In this document: in pieces, positions 49,339 through 58,886 of the stretch
Layout of the letters: each line of letters begins with the position of its first letter
How positions within the stretch are numbered: the stretch's first letter is position 1
Assembly: GCF_001590905.1 (NCBI RefSeq)
Contig: NZ_BCTT01000010.1
Span: 310,001-374,000, forward strand
From: Serratia grimesii NBRC 13537
GTDB lineage: Bacteria; Pseudomonadota; Gammaproteobacteria; Enterobacterales; Enterobacteriaceae
Direction of reading: 5' to 3'
DNA length: 64,000 bases
Notes under the pieces: generated by a model
The model's database searches: none
What the model was told of the DNA's origin: nothing
What the model saw: the letters and a program-made list of their open reading frames with translations, nothing else
Made by a program: the position numbers and the translations under genes

Positions 49339-49361
49339 AACCCGCCAAGGCGGGTTTTTTA
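49339..49361 (+). terminator. Terminator of the small basic gene
   Basis: AACCCGCC (49339-49346) / GGCGGGTT (49349-49356) with a T run. Confidence 0.85.
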
Positions 49362-49445
49362 TTGACTGAAATTGCCTCCTTTCAGCGGTTGGCATCGCCG
49401 CGCCTGCCGGTTAAGCTAAACCTGTGCAGTCACTCTGAGGAAACC

Positions 49446-50114
49446 ATGAATTTACGTGTAATAGACACTGAAACCTGCGGGCTGGAAGGCGGCGTAGTAG
49501 AAGTGGCCTCTGTTGATCTGATCGACGGGCAAATCGCTAACCCAATGAGCGACCTGGTCAGCCCCGATCGGCCAATTAGCATTGACGCAATGGCCATTCA
49601 CCATATCACCGAGCAAATGGTTGACGGGAAACCACGTATCGCTGTGGCGATCGGGCGTTATTTGGGCAGCCCCTATTATGTCGCGCACAATGCGGCATTC
49701 GATCGCGGCGTGCTGCCAGAAATGCGCGGCGCATGGATATGCACCATGAAGCTTGCGCGCAACCTGTACCCGGACATCAAATACGGCAACCAATATCTAC
49801 GCTATGCGCTGAATCTCGATGTTCAACTGCCGCAGGACACCACGCTTTACCCACACCGGGCGCTATACGACTGCTACGTGACCGCTGCGCTGTTACAACG
49901 CATCATCAGGGATTCAGGTTGGACGCCGGAACAAATGGCGCAAATCACTGCTCAGCCAGTGCTGCTGAAGAAGTTTAAGTTCGGTAAGTATCGTGGGCAG
50001 GAAATTGATCGCGTCGCGCAGGAAGATCCCGGCTATTTGCGCTGGATGTTGAAGTCCATAGATGATCTCAGCCCAGACATGAAGTACACGCTGAAATATT
50101 ATCTGATCGGCTGA
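49446..50114 (+). CDS. exoX: Exodeoxyribonuclease X
   Basis: A 222-residue DEDDh exonuclease from ATG 49446 (the ORF runs 28 codons further back). Motifs: Asp7/Glu9 in VIDTETCGLEGG, Asp in YVAHNAAFDRGVL, and HRALYDCYVT for the His and last Asp. It removes 3' nucleotides in mismatch and other repair. The length equals that of E. coli ExoX and it precedes ptrB as in E. coli. Confidence 0.94.
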   Translation: MNLRVIDTETCGLEGGVVEVASVDLIDGQIANPMSDLVSPDRPISIDAMAIHHITEQMVDGKPRIAVAIGRYLGSPYYVAHNAAFDRGVLPEMRGAWICTMKLARNLYPDIKYGNQYLRYALNLDVQLPQDTTLYPHRALYDCYVTAALLQRIIRDSGWTPEQMAQITAQPVLLKKFKFGKYRGQEIDRVAQEDPGYLRWMLKSIDDLSPDMKYTLKYYLIG

Positions 50115-50146
50115 AAAAACGGGCAGCACTCGCTGCCCGCCCAAAA
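50115..50146. terminator. Shared exoX/ptrB terminator
   Basis: GGGCAGC (50121-50127) / GCTGCCC (50132-50138) between the convergent genes, with an A run to the left. Confidence 0.75.
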
Positions 50147-50147
50147 G

Positions 50148-52181
50148 TTACTCCGCCAACGCCAGAATAAAGGCATATTCCAGCGCAATGTCCTCATAGG
50201 CTTTAAAACGCCCAGACTTGCCGCCGTGGCCGGAATCCATATCGGTATACAGTAATAACTGGCGATCGTCTGTCTTCAGATCGCGCAGCTTGGCAACCCA
50301 TTTGGCCGGCTCCCAATACTGTACCTGAGAATCATGCAGCCCAGTGGTGACCAGCATATGCGGGTATTCCTGTGCCTTCACTTGATCGTACGGGCTGTAT
50401 TGCTTGATATAGTCGTAATACGCCGGATCGTTCGGGTTGCCCCATTCGTCGTATTCTCCGGTAGTCAGCGGAATAGATTCGTCCAGCATCGTGGTAACCA
50501 CGTCGACAAATGGCACCTGCGCCACAATGCCATTAAACAACTGTGGTGCCTGATTAATCACCGCCCCCATCAGCAACCCACCCGCGCTGCCGCCCATGGC
50601 GAACACCCGTTTAGCATCACCGTACCCTTGGGCGATCAACGTTTCTGTCACGTCGATAAAATCGTTAAAGGTATTTTGCTTTTTGAACAGCTTGCCGTCT
50701 TCATACCACAATTGCCCCAGTTCCCCGCCACCGCGAATATGGGCCAGAACAAAGACAAAGCCGCGATCCAACAGACTTAAGCGGCTGGCGCTGAAGGCTG
50801 GGTCCATACTGCTGCCGTATGAGCCGTAGCCATACACCATCAGTGGGTTGCTACCACGTACAAAGCTATCAGAGCGATAAACCAGTGAAACCGGCACGTC
50901 GACACCGTCACGCGCCTTCACCCACACCCGCTCACTGCGGTAATTTTCCGGGGTGAAATTTTTCACTTCCTGCTGTTTAAGCATCACCCGCTCACCGCTG
51001 TCGAGATTGAGCTCATACAGTGTGGTCGGCGTGGTCATCGAAGAGTAGCCATAACGCAACAACTCGGTTTCCGGCTCAGGATTGTATGCCAACCAGGTCG
51101 TGTAGGTCGGATCATCGAAGGCAATACGTTTTTCTTCACCGCTCTGCCAGTGGATTTGACGCAGTTGGGTCAGGCCTTCGCTACGCTCTTCCACCACCAG
51201 CCAATCACGGAACAGGCTAAAACCTTCCAGCATCACTTCAACGCGTGGGGCAATCAATGTCTGCCACTGCGCTTCGTCTGCCTGTTCGCTTTGATACAAA
51301 CCGAAGTTTTTGCCGTCCTTGTTGGAACGGATATAGAAATGCTGGTGATAATGATCAATACCGTATTCATGATCCTTACGGCGCGGCACAAACATCTGCG
51401 GCGTGCTGTCGGCGCGATCGGCGTCCAGCAGCAGGATTTCTGAGGTGGTTGTGCTGCTGAGATGGATCAAAATAAAACGTTCGGAGGTGGTTTTTTCCAG
51501 CCCGACGTAGAAAGTATCATCCAGTTCTTCGTAGATGAGCTCATCCAGCTGTGGATCCGTGCCTACCACATGACGATACACCTGGTAAGGCAACAAGGTT
51601 TTGGCATGTTTACGAACGTAGTACACGGTGGACGAGTCGTTTGCCCATTCAAAGCTACCGGATGTGTTTTCCAGCACTTCGTCAGCCCAGGTATCGTTGC
51701 TGAGGTTTTTGAAACGAATGTCGTACTGGCGACGAGAGAGAAAATCTTCTGCAACCGCCAGTTGTTGGTTATCTGGACTGACTTCCAACCCACCCAAAGT
51801 ATAAAACTCGCGCTGCTCAGCACGCTGATTACCGTCGATCAGTGTATCCCAATGTGCGTTCTCTGCCTCGGGCTGGCGGACGTAAATCGCATATTCATTG
51901 CCTGGTTCGAAACGCGTCTGATAGCGGTAACCGTGCCGAACATAAGGTACCGAATGTTCCTGCTGAGGAATACGCGCAACCATCTCCTCATACAACGTTT
52001 CGCGCAACGCCTGCTGTGGTTTCAATGCCGCGTCAGTAAAGGCATTTTCCGCCTGCAGATAGTCCAGCACCTGCGGGTCTGCGCGCTCATCGTCACGCAG
52101 CCAATAATAGTCATCAACACGCGTGTCACCGTGCGTAGTGATGGGATAAGGACGTTTTTCTGCCTTAGGGGGTGTCATCAT
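50148..52181 (-). CDS. ptrB: Oligopeptidase B
   Basis: A 677-residue S9A prolyl-oligopeptidase-type enzyme. A beta-propeller occupies about 70-390, and the hydrolase domain has [10 protein letters not shown] (nucleophile Ser) near 530, an Asp in [11 protein letters not shown] and His in SGHGGKSG near 650. It cuts short peptides after Arg/Lys in the cytosol. No truncation is seen. Confidence 0.95.
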   Translation of the reverse strand: MMTPPKAEKRPYPITTHGDTRVDDYYWLRDDERADPQVLDYLQAENAFTDAALKPQQALRETLYEEMVARIPQQEHSVPYVRHGYRYQTRFEPGNEYAIYVRQPEAENAHWDTLIDGNQRAEQREFYTLGGLEVSPDNQQLAVAEDFLSRRQYDIRFKNLSNDTWADEVLENTSGSFEWANDSSTVYYVRKHAKTLLPYQVYRHVVGTDPQLDELIYEELDDTFYVGLEKTTSERFILIHLSSTTTSEILLLDADRADSTPQMFVPRRKDHEYGIDHYHQHFYIRSNKDGKNFGLYQSEQADEAQWQTLIAPRVEVMLEGFSLFRDWLVVEERSEGLTQLRQIHWQSGEEKRIAFDDPTYTTWLAYNPEPETELLRYGYSSMTTPTTLYELNLDSGERVMLKQQEVKNFTPENYRSERVWVKARDGVDVPVSLVYRSDSFVRGSNPLMVYGYGSYGSSMDPAFSASRLSLLDRGFVFVLAHIRGGGELGQLWYEDGKLFKKQNTFNDFIDVTETLIAQGYGDAKRVFAMGGSAGGLLMGAVINQAPQLFNGIVAQVPFVDVVTTMLDESIPLTTGEYDEWGNPNDPAYYDYIKQYSPYDQVKAQEYPHMLVTTGLHDSQVQYWEPAKWVAKLRDLKTDDRQLLLYTDMDSGHGGKSGRFKAYEDIALEYAFILALAE

Positions 52182-52249
52182 TGCTAAATCATCCGCTTAC
52201 CTTGATTACGGCAAGAGTGACACGATTCCCCCCGGCTTGCCAAGCAGCG

Positions 52250-52903
52250 CTATGCCAGCTCGCGCTTTTTCTCATTCACGTCGTTTTCAATGCCCTGCTT
52301 AACATCCGCGGGGATCTTCAACGACTGCGCCAGTGCGTCAAGATAACCACGTTCCATAAAGTGATCGACGTCGATTACCATGCAGCTCAGGTAATACACT
52401 TCTAGCGCTTCGTCTTCATTTTTCACGCTTTGGGCGATCAGATCCGGGTTCAACGGTTGATCGATAGCCTCTTGCACCCATTTTTGCGCTTCCTCACCTA
52501 CCTGCAATTGCTCCAGGCTGTGATCGATGGCAAGTTTTTCTTCCGCATCAATATGGCCGTCACTCTTGGCGGCAAACACCAGCGCCTGCACCAGCCGTTT
52601 GGCGCGTAAATCTACTGGCGTGGTTTGCAAACCGAACTGCGGTTCATCCTGATGGGTTTCTTTTACCCGCTGTTTGTATTTATTCCACAGCACCGCCCCC
52701 ACCGCTGCGCTGCCGCCAATAATCAACGCGTTCTTGCCGAATTTCCCCACCAGTTTGCGTGAAGACTTATTCGCCAATAAGACCCCCACAAGCCCCCCCA
52801 GCGCGGTGGGGGCCAGCAGTTTGCCGATGCCTTCCGAACCGCCAATTGAACCGGCCTTTTGCCCAATCATCGATTGGATCTGCTGCATCCAGTTATTTTT
52901 CAT
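52250..52903 (-). CDS. yebE: YebE family membrane protein (DUF533)
   Basis: A 217-residue protein with Gly-rich hydrophobic segments near 25-75 (LLAPTALGGLVGVLLANKSS, NALIIGGSAAVGAVLWNKY) and a TerB-like helical C-terminus (AAKSDGHIDAEEKLAIDHSL). It is a Cpx/envelope-stress-linked inner-membrane protein in E. coli. It follows ptrB as in E. coli. Confidence 0.92.
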   Translation of the reverse strand: MKNNWMQQIQSMIGQKAGSIGGSEGIGKLLAPTALGGLVGVLLANKSSRKLVGKFGKNALIIGGSAAVGAVLWNKYKQRVKETHQDEPQFGLQTTPVDLRAKRLVQALVFAAKSDGHIDAEEKLAIDHSLEQLQVGEEAQKWVQEAIDQPLNPDLIAQSVKNEDEALEVYYLSCMVIDVDHFMERGYLDALAQSLKIPADVKQGIENDVNEKKRELA

Positions 52904-53084
52904 GATCTACCCTTTGCGTGAGAAAACAGGGCGCGCAGGCATACGAAGGCCAGACCGCCGGTAAACCGCCAGATTAGGGGATTTTATGTCAATTTACGTA
53001 TGGGGGATGAAAACCTGTGTAGCGAGGCATTTACGAGGGGGAAAAGCCGGCTTCACCGTTAAGCGTAAGCCGGCCAGCACGGCA

Positions 53085-53672
53085 TTAAGGCTGTTCGTCC
53101 TCTTCACCCGGCTGTTCTTCTTCCTGTTCGTATTCTGCCAGTTCATCACGCATCGCCTGGATCGACTCGCGAGCCAACAACGACAGCGTACGGTAAAAAC
53201 CGGTGGTGGCATGAGCTTCTACTTTGCCGAGGAAACGGCCGCACCACGGCAGCAGGTATTCGTCAAACAAGGTGATTTGCGCCTGCGCTTCGTCTTCCTG
53301 TGACTGATCCTCCAGCCAAGAGGCTGCCAGCAGCAAAGAACCAAAATGATCAGCTGGTGCTTCGCCCAGTGGCATACCACGTTGCTGCAAGAACGTACGT
53401 ACTTCAGCTTCCGATGCCCCTTCAACATAGGCAGAACGGTACGGTGACACACTGCATTCACTGCCGACAAACATCGCGTTGAAATCAGTGGACAGTTGAT
53501 TGACATCGCAACCTTGTTGCAGACGTACCAACAATTCGTCCTGTTCCAGCGGCCAGTGTTGTTTCAGTTTGCCTTCTTTGATCAGCGTGAACAGCGGCAC
53601 CAACAACGGATCCTGTGGCTGACGGTAAAACAGCGTACCCAGCACGCGGCAAACAACGGAAAACTCATTCAT
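53085..53672 (-). CDS. ycdY: TorD-family chaperone YcdY
   Basis: A 195-residue all-helical protein almost collinear with E. coli YcdY (MNEFSVVCRVLGTLFYRQPQ, PYRSAYVEGASEAEVRTFLQ, SLLLAASWLEDQSQEDE). YcdY helps insert zinc into YcdX. It follows ycdX by about 40 bases on the same strand. The C-terminus is a longer acidic tail (EYEQEEEQPGEEDEQ) than in E. coli. Confidence 0.93.
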   Translation of the reverse strand: MNEFSVVCRVLGTLFYRQPQDPLLVPLFTLIKEGKLKQHWPLEQDELLVRLQQGCDVNQLSTDFNAMFVGSECSVSPYRSAYVEGASEAEVRTFLQQRGMPLGEAPADHFGSLLLAASWLEDQSQEDEAQAQITLFDEYLLPWCGRFLGKVEAHATTGFYRTLSLLARESIQAMRDELAEYEQEEEQPGEEDEQP

Positions 53673-53714
53673 GATAATGCCTTATACAATACGGAAAAAT
53701 TTGCCGGGACGATG

Positions 53715-54452
53715 TCACAAATCGGCCAGTTCCGCAATCGCCGGCTTGCCACGTCGTTCGAGAAAGTCCAACAGGCGCCGTGGGCTGACGTTAAGGATAC
53801 GTTCCTGCGGGAACGCCACTTCGGCAATAATTCGCTCACAGTGTTCAAAACCGCCAAGTGAGAAAGCAATATGTGAATCTGAGCCCAGCGCCAGCCAGCC
53901 GCCGGCATCACGTACCGCTGCTGCAATCGCACGGCAGTTGTCTTCGCTGCCCTTGCGCGAGTGGGTGAACGACGAGTTATTCAGCTCCAGCGCCACTTCG
54001 TATTTAGCCGCCGCAGCGGCCACCGCCGCAATATCAATCGGGTATCTTGGGTTACCAGGGTGGCTGATAATGTGCACATCCCCCTGCGCCATCGCGGCAA
54101 TCATTGCTTCGGTATTGGCGGCCTTGTCCTGTGGCGCAAACACCGGCTCGTGGAAACCGGCGATAATCACGTCGATTTTATCCAGCATCGGGCCGGTGCA
54201 GTCGATATCACCCTGCAGGTTTTTGATGTTGGCCTCTATACCACGCAGGATGCCTACGCCATCTACCAGACGCGGCCACACGTGCATGTTCATAAAATGC
54301 CAATAATGCGGTGCATCAGCCATATCCGGGCCGTGGTCGGTGATAGCGAACAGTTTGATGCCCTTTTGCTGGGCTTCGACGATGTAATCATGCAACGTGC
54401 TGTAGGCGTGGGTGCTGGCGACGGTGTGCATATGTAAATCAACGGGGTACAT
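53715..54452 (-). CDS. ycdX: PHP-domain phosphatase YcdX
   Basis: A 245-residue PHP-fold protein. Metal ligands are visible as HMH in DLHMHTVAS, an Asp-His in ITDHGPDM, His in VIISHPGNP-like [10 protein letters not shown], Glu in VALELNN and Asp-His in [10 protein letters not shown]. It binds three zinc ions and has phosphatase activity; in E. coli it is linked to swarming. Upstream of ycdY and downstream of ghrA, as in E. coli. Confidence 0.94.
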   Translation of the reverse strand: MYPVDLHMHTVASTHAYSTLHDYIVEAQQKGIKLFAITDHGPDMADAPHYWHFMNMHVWPRLVDGVGILRGIEANIKNLQGDIDCTGPMLDKIDVIIAGFHEPVFAPQDKAANTEAMIAAMAQGDVHIISHPGNPRYPIDIAAVAAAAAKYEVALELNNSSFTHSRKGSEDNCRAIAAAVRDAGGWLALGSDSHIAFSLGGFEHCERIIAEVAFPQERILNVSPRRLLDFLERRGKPAIAELADL

Positions 54453-54540
54453 TGCTTCTCCTTCTGGGCGGCCTGCCAGGAGTACAACGGCAGGCGGCGA
54501 TTTCTTATTTATTTAGCTTAGCAGGTGCATCACCGAAAGA

Positions 54541-55482
54541 TCAGTAGCCACGTTGTACATCCACCAACCCGGCAGGTGCTTGCCCGGCCTCAAGCGCGAG
54601 GATGTTTGCCGCTATCTGATCCATTGCCACTTCCGGCAAAGTGATGGCAGCAATATGCGGGGTAATGGTGACACGCGGATGACGCCAGAACGGATGCGTC
54701 TGTGGCAGCGGCTCGTTGACGAACACATCCAGCGTAGCGGCGGCCAGTTGACCTTGCTCCAGTGCCTGCAACAAATCGTCCTCAATCAGATGCGCACCGC
54801 GTGCCAGGTTGATCAGATAAGCCCCCGGCGCCAGATGCGCAAACAATTGTTGATTGAGGATGCCGGTGGTTTCCGGCGTATTGGGCAATAGGTTTATCAG
54901 CAATTTCACACCATCCAAAAACGCGGCGCGCTGTTCGGCTCCGGCAAAGCTCTGCACGCCGTCAATTTGCTTGGGGCTGCGGCTCCAGCAACGCACGTTA
55001 AAACCAAACGCCGTCAGCTTCTGAGCCACGCTTTTCCCCAACACCCCGGCACCGAGGATGCCAATGGTGAAATTATCCTGTTGATGAGGATCGAGCGGCC
55101 GCCACTCCTGCTGTTGTTGCAGCAATTGATACTCATCAAAACGGCGGAAATAACGCAGCACATAGCTCAGTGCATATTCCTGCATCTGTTGCGCCATGCC
55201 GGTATCCTCAAGGCGTACCAGCGGTACACCTGCCGGCAGAGTACCTGGGTACTGGCGCTCTTGATCTAAGATAGCGTCGACGCCCGCCCCCAGGGCAAAC
55301 ACACCTTTTAACTCACCACGGTTAGCCAACATCTCGTGCGGCGGTCGCCACACCAACGCGTAATCTGCCGGACGATCATCGCCCGTTTGCCAGGCACGCA
55401 CCGTCGCCTGCGGCAAACGTTGTGACATACCTGCTATCCATTCCTGGTCATTAAAGAAAGGGTGATAAAAAAGGATGTTCAT
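54541..55482 (-). CDS. ghrA: Glyoxylate/hydroxypyruvate reductase A
   Basis: A 313-residue D-2-hydroxyacid dehydrogenase. NAD(P)-binding GILGAGVLGKSVAQ is near 140, and the catalytic Arg, Glu and His appear in LINLARGAHLIEDD, LDVFVNEPLP and TPHIAAITLPE. It reduces glyoxylate and hydroxypyruvate with NADPH. It forms the ghrA-ycdX-ycdY group. Confidence 0.95.
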   Translation of the reverse strand: MNILFYHPFFNDQEWIAGMSQRLPQATVRAWQTGDDRPADYALVWRPPHEMLANRGELKGVFALGAGVDAILDQERQYPGTLPAGVPLVRLEDTGMAQQMQEYALSYVLRYFRRFDEYQLLQQQQEWRPLDPHQQDNFTIGILGAGVLGKSVAQKLTAFGFNVRCWSRSPKQIDGVQSFAGAEQRAAFLDGVKLLINLLPNTPETTGILNQQLFAHLAPGAYLINLARGAHLIEDDLLQALEQGQLAAATLDVFVNEPLPQTHPFWRHPRVTITPHIAAITLPEVAMDQIAANILALEAGQAPAGLVDVQRGY

Positions 55483-55569
55483 CTGTTCTGCTCCTGTCTG
55501 TTTTTATGTATTTGCAACCAGACTTCCGCGATTCGCTGACAGATGCAAGTGTTAAAGCCCAAAATGAAA

Positions 55570-55597
55570 ACAGCCCCGACCAGTGGGGCTGTTTTTA
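55570..55597. terminator. Terminator of the POT transporter gene
   Basis: ACAGCCCC (55570-55577) / GGGGCTGT (55585-55592) followed by T on the plus side and preceded by AAAA, so it can act on both strands. Confidence 0.8.
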
Positions 55598-55609
55598 TGC
55601 TGAATACTA

Positions 55610-57112
55610 TCAGGCTGCAACAGGAGCATCGTGCCGTATTAGCCGTCGTAACAATGGGATCAAGATTAACATCACCACACCAACGCCTGCTGCCCCCCAA
55701 CCCAGCGCACTGAACACTTCGCTGTAACCGGGATTGGTCATCACTGGAGTGCTGCCACTGTTTTCAGGCATCAGACCGGAGACGTAACCAGCCAATACCG
55801 ATGCGACCCCGGTAACCATCATCCAGCACCCCATCATTACCCCCTGATAACGCGGCGGTGCCAGTTTACCAATCATTGCGTAGCCGATCGGGGAAATCAT
55901 CAGTTCACCAATGCTTTGCAACACATAGCTGATGACAATCCATTTAAACGCCACCAACCCATCACCACCGGCCAGACTGATGCCTAACGGCAGTACCAGC
56001 ATGCCCAAGCCGATACAGAACAGCGAACCGGAAAACTGCATTGGGATGTCAATCTTGCAACCGCGTGCGCGCAGGCGATTAAACCACCAGGCCATTAACG
56101 GGCCACCCACCACAATCACCAATGTATTGATGTTCTGAATCCACTGTGGGGCCACCTGAATGCCATAAACGTTCAGGTTGATATTGTGCTCAGAGAACAG
56201 CATTAACCCCATAGGGGCCAGCTGATACAGCGCCCAGAAGACCAGAGAACCCAACGCCAGAATGAGATATGCAGTCATCCGACGGCGTTCATCACGCGGA
56301 TGATGACGTAACGTGACCACACACAGCATCAGGAAAATCAACACACCGAGGCCAATAACAAAATGACCACTGAACTCAGCATGGGTCAGCATCACGCGGA
56401 TGATCGGTACCAGTGCCACCAGCACCGCTAACCCAACCAGCATGCGCCAGCGGTATTGTGAACGACTGGCATCGTGCAGCGGCGTGTTGAGATCGGCCAG
56501 GATGCGCCAACGGCTGACGGCGACAATGATCGCCGCCGCATTACCCAAGGTGGCAAACAAGAACAGAGCACGATAATTTTCGGTCAGTTGGAAATAGCCC
56601 GCCACGGTAAAGCCGACAAAGAACCCCAGGTTCATCCCGGCGTAGTTCCACAAAAAGGCCGATTCGCGCCGATCGTCGTCCGGCTTAAAGCGCTGGGTCA
56701 ACATCATATTAATGCACGTGACGTTCAGCCCGCTGCCGGTCAGGAACATCGCTAACCCCCAGTAAAGGCCCCAGACGCCTGCAACAGCGATCAACGCGCA
56801 GCCGATCACCTGTAACACCATCCCCAGCACGAATAAATTGCGGTTGCTGAGGAAACGTCCGCCGAGGTAGCCACCGAACATATGCAGACCGTAGTTGAAC
56901 GCGCCGAATACGCCCATCATGGCGTTGGCATTACCTTCGCTGAAACCCAGACGCTTGGTGGCGTAAAGCACCAGCGTGGAGTACAGCACGGCAAAACCCA
57001 GTGTGGCGAAGATTTGGATAAAGAACAGTGCCCCGGCACCCGGGGGGATGGCATGACGCTGTGGCGCCGCCGTTGTGGAATCCGATGAAGTCAAAGTGAA
57101 CCTCTGCTGCAT
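55610..57112 (-). CDS. POT/PTR2 family peptide-type MFS transporter, atypical
   Basis: A 500-residue MFS protein with 12-14 predicted spans. The second POT signature is present (FLWNYAGMNLGFFVGFTVAG), as are PxGYAMIGKLAPPR-like loop features near 415. The first-helix ExxERFxYY motif, central to proton coupling in POT proteins, is missing: the segment reads FFIQIFATLGFAVLY. Substrate may therefore be other than di/tripeptides or the coupling may differ. The gene stands alone, before the tRNA genes. Confidence 0.85.
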   Translation of the reverse strand: MQQRFTLTSSDSTTAAPQRHAIPPGAGALFFIQIFATLGFAVLYSTLVLYATKRLGFSEGNANAMMGVFGAFNYGLHMFGGYLGGRFLSNRNLFVLGMVLQVIGCALIAVAGVWGLYWGLAMFLTGSGLNVTCINMMLTQRFKPDDDRRESAFLWNYAGMNLGFFVGFTVAGYFQLTENYRALFLFATLGNAAAIIVAVSRWRILADLNTPLHDASRSQYRWRMLVGLAVLVALVPIIRVMLTHAEFSGHFVIGLGVLIFLMLCVVTLRHHPRDERRRMTAYLILALGSLVFWALYQLAPMGLMLFSEHNINLNVYGIQVAPQWIQNINTLVIVVGGPLMAWWFNRLRARGCKIDIPMQFSGSLFCIGLGMLVLPLGISLAGGDGLVAFKWIVISYVLQSIGELMISPIGYAMIGKLAPPRYQGVMMGCWMMVTGVASVLAGYVSGLMPENSGSTPVMTNPGYSEVFSALGWGAAGVGVVMLILIPLLRRLIRHDAPVAA

Positions 57113-57524
57113 TATTATTTGATAGATCAGTCCCTGTCTGTGTTATCGCCAGTACAATGCCCGGCAACCTGCGCGGGGGTGTGATATTCCTTGCCAAAAC
57201 CCCACGTCAGCACCACTCCATTTAGCGACACATATGACTAATAATCCAGTATTAATGCATATAACTGCACCATAGATAATATCATTGCTGGTATATTGAG
57301 CTAACTCGCACTGAAATGTACAAATAACAGTCTTAAAGATAATTTAGTCCCGTGACCATCTTGGAAATCTGTGCCTTATGGCAACCTATCGCTCGGGAAA
57401 TCAGCAAATTGCTGCAAGTTTAGCTAAACAGTCATGGTTATGTCACAAGAGGGTTGACGCTGGGATCAGATTCTCCTACATTAGCGCCCGTCGACAGCGC
57501 AATGCGTTAGCGATGAAGTAAAAC
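57113..57524. other. Transporter-tRNA intergenic region
   Basis: About 410 bases. It holds the promoter of the transporter on the minus strand (57.15-57.3 kb, AT-rich, no site I would defend) and the tRNA promoter at 57454-57482. No gene is supported. Confidence 0.6.
57454..57482 (+). promoter_or_regulatory. tRNA-Ser promoter 1
   Basis: TTGACG (57454-57459), spacer 17, TACATT (57477-57482), followed by the GC-rich discriminator GCGCCCG. The latter is typical of stringently controlled stable-RNA promoters. Confidence 0.8.
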
Positions 57525-57614
57525 GGTGAGGTGTCTGAGTGGCTGAAGGAGCACGCCTGGAAAGTGTGTATACGCGAAAGTGTATCGAGGGTTCGAACCC
57601 CTCTCTCACCGCCA
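57525..57614 (+). tRNA. serX: tRNA-Ser (GGA)
   Basis: A 90-base class II tRNA with acceptor GGTGAGG / TCTCACC plus G and encoded CCA, anticodon GGA in GCCTGGAAAG, a long variable arm (GTGTGTATACGCG..), and GGTTCGAACCC in the T arm. The acceptor ends in a G-T pair at position 7. Followed by a terminator at 57627-57654. Confidence 0.96.
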
Positions 57615-57626
57615 TATTCCACGAGA

Positions 57627-57655
57627 AAGCCTGAACGCAAGTTCAGGCTTTTTTG
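57627..57655 (+). terminator. Terminator after tRNA-Ser 1
   Basis: AAGCCTGAAC (57627-57636) / GTTCAGGCTT (57641-57650) followed by TTTT. Confidence 0.9.
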
Positions 57656-57759
57656 TTGTCCGCCGTACGGGAGCTAATCCTGCCGCCCGTAAGGTTCGCC
57701 GCAGTTTTCAGCAAAGCGAACACAGGTTAAGCGGACGCACCGGAACGTAGAAATTCTGC

Positions 57760-57788
57760 TTGACCGGATCGCTCACTCTCCCTATAGT
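57760..57788 (+). promoter_or_regulatory. tRNA-Ser promoter 2
   Basis: TTGACC (57760-57765), spacer 17, TATAGT (57783-57788), then the GC-rich ACGGCCCCG discriminator. The second tRNA therefore has its own transcript. Confidence 0.82.
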
Positions 57789-57828
57789 ACGGCCCCGTTG
57801 CAGCAGAGAGTACGCAACAACAAAATAC

Positions 57829-57918
57829 GGTGAGGTGTCTGAGTGGCTGAAGGAGCACGCCTGGAAAGTGTGTATACGCGTAAGTGTATCGAGGGTTCGA
57901 ACCCCTCCCTCACCGCCA
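57829..57918 (+). tRNA. serW: tRNA-Ser (GGA), second copy
   Basis: A 90-base tRNA differing from the first by one base in the variable arm (GCGT for GCGA) and one in the acceptor (CCTCACC for TCTCACC), which gives a perfect acceptor stem. The CCA is encoded. Its 3' end is duplicated 167 bases downstream. Confidence 0.96.
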
Positions 57919-57931
57919 TATTTTAAAGAAA

Positions 57932-57961
57932 GAGCCTGGATTAACCTTCAGGCTTTTTTTA
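57932..57961 (+). terminator. Terminator after tRNA-Ser 2
   Basis: AGCCTG (57933-57938) / CAGGCT (57949-57954) followed by a seven-T run. Confidence 0.85.
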
Positions 57962-58098
57962 TGCCTGTTACACAGACCAGGAGGGGCGAGAACCCTCGAC
58001 AGGGTTTGACAAAACGCATGCGTTTTGGACCGCCAAAGGCGGCCCGCAGGGTGAGCGCAGCGAATCAAGCCCTCCCTCACCGCCATATTTTAAAGAGA

Positions 58099-58128
58099 GA
58101 GCCCGGATTAACCTCCGGGCTTTTTTTA
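58099..58128 (+). terminator. Terminator in the duplicated segment
   Basis: GCCCGGA (58101-58107) / TCCGGGC (58114-58120) with T run. The same hairpin as at 57932 with paired changes (C-G in place of T-A), so the structure has been kept. Confidence 0.82.
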
Positions 58129-58135
58129 TGCCTGT

Positions 58136-58234
58136 AATATCGGCCGGGAAAGTGGCAATCCCCTCTTCCCTCTCAGTTCTATTTCACAAAAAGCCTGCAC
58201 GCAAGTTCAGGCTTTTTGTTGCCGGCCAGCCGCC
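58136..58234. other. Spacer before rarA-like gene
   Basis: Holds one further hairpin (AAGCCTG 58191-58197 / CAGGCTT 58208-58214 with TTTT) that ends the tRNA side and may serve the rarA-like gene from the minus strand. No gene is present. Confidence 0.6.
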
Positions 58235-58591
58235 TCAGTGCGTGCGGCTAGCTGCCATCGAGGGCTGCATCACGGCACGGCGCCAGTCACCCGGTGTTTG
58301 ACCGTAGTGGCGTTTAAAGCTGCGATTGAAAGATTGCTGTGAGTCGAAGCCGAGTGAAATTGCCACACTGACGATCGGCTCACCACTGTTAGCCAGACGC
58401 TCTGCCGACACCCTCAGCTTCTGCATGCGGATATATTCCCCCAGCGCATAGCCCGTTTGGCGTTTGAACATTCGCTGCAAATGCCATTTGGAATACCCGG
58501 CGCGGCCCGCCACAGTATTGATATCCAGCTTTTCTTCCAGATTGTTATCAATCCACTCAATCAAATCCGTAATAAAACCCGTGCTGTTCAT
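58235..58591 (-). CDS. rarA: AraC-type regulator, RarA/RamA-like
   Basis: A 118-residue single-domain AraC protein like MarA, RamA and RarA, with helix-turn-helices at about 22-45 (INTVAGRAGYSKWHLQRMFK) and 75-98 (VSVAISLGFDSQQSFNRSF). No effector domain is present. It lies divergent from oqxA, the same layout as rarA-oqxAB in Klebsiella and as described for sdeR-sdeAB in S. marcescens. It should activate the pump. Confidence 0.88.
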   Translation of the reverse strand: MNSTGFITDLIEWIDNNLEEKLDINTVAGRAGYSKWHLQRMFKRQTGYALGEYIRMQKLRVSAERLANSGEPIVSVAISLGFDSQQSFNRSFKRHYGQTPGDWRRAVMQPSMAASRTH

Positions 58592-58886
58592 GCTGACGCT
58601 CCCATGACTTGGCAGGTAGATCCGCTGCCCGATGTAGATACGTTGCAGCAGTTTCGCACTAAATGCAATTTTTATTATTGCATTTAACGGAGAGGCACTT
58701 CTATAATCCAGCCAATTAATGTACCCGATATTAATACATTAATGTGACAACAATGTGTTTCAAAACCTAACCGTTGCACCGATGAAGGGTGCAACTGCTC
58801 TGCCGCCGATCTCAGGCCAAGGACGTTACCCGGATAACAGGGCCGGGTGTATGGCCTGAACGCACTTACTACTGGAAATAAAAATA
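58592..58886. promoter_or_regulatory. rarA-oqxA control region
   Basis: The region holds divergent promoters. A perfect 8-base inverted repeat, AAATGCAA (58661-58668) and TTGCATTT (58678-58685), with a 9-base AT spacer lies near the rarA side, and GTTGCACC / GGGTGCAAC (about 58774-58794) forms a second one nearer oqxA. Either may bind OqxR or RarA. Exact starts of transcription are not assigned. Confidence 0.55.

Larger units (their letters stand above)
57903..58135 (+). repeat. Duplicated tRNA-Ser 3' end and terminator
   Basis: The segment from CCCTCCCTCACCGCCA through the terminator to ATGCCTGT (57903-57968) recurs at 58070-58135 with few changes. Between them lie about 100 bases with the inverted AAAACGCATGCGTTTT (58012-58027) and a GC-rich stretch. 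This is the pattern left when an element integrates in a tRNA 3' end and is later lost. Confidence 0.82.

Noticed and set aside
51462-52187. 241-residue plus-strand ORF opposite ptrB
   Set aside because: Antisense shadow of a highly conserved enzyme gene, with Cys/Phe/Val-rich composition typical of such shadows.
57760-58137. 125-residue ORF reading through the second tRNA-Ser
   Set aside because: It starts in the tRNA promoter and crosses a structured RNA gene and a terminator.
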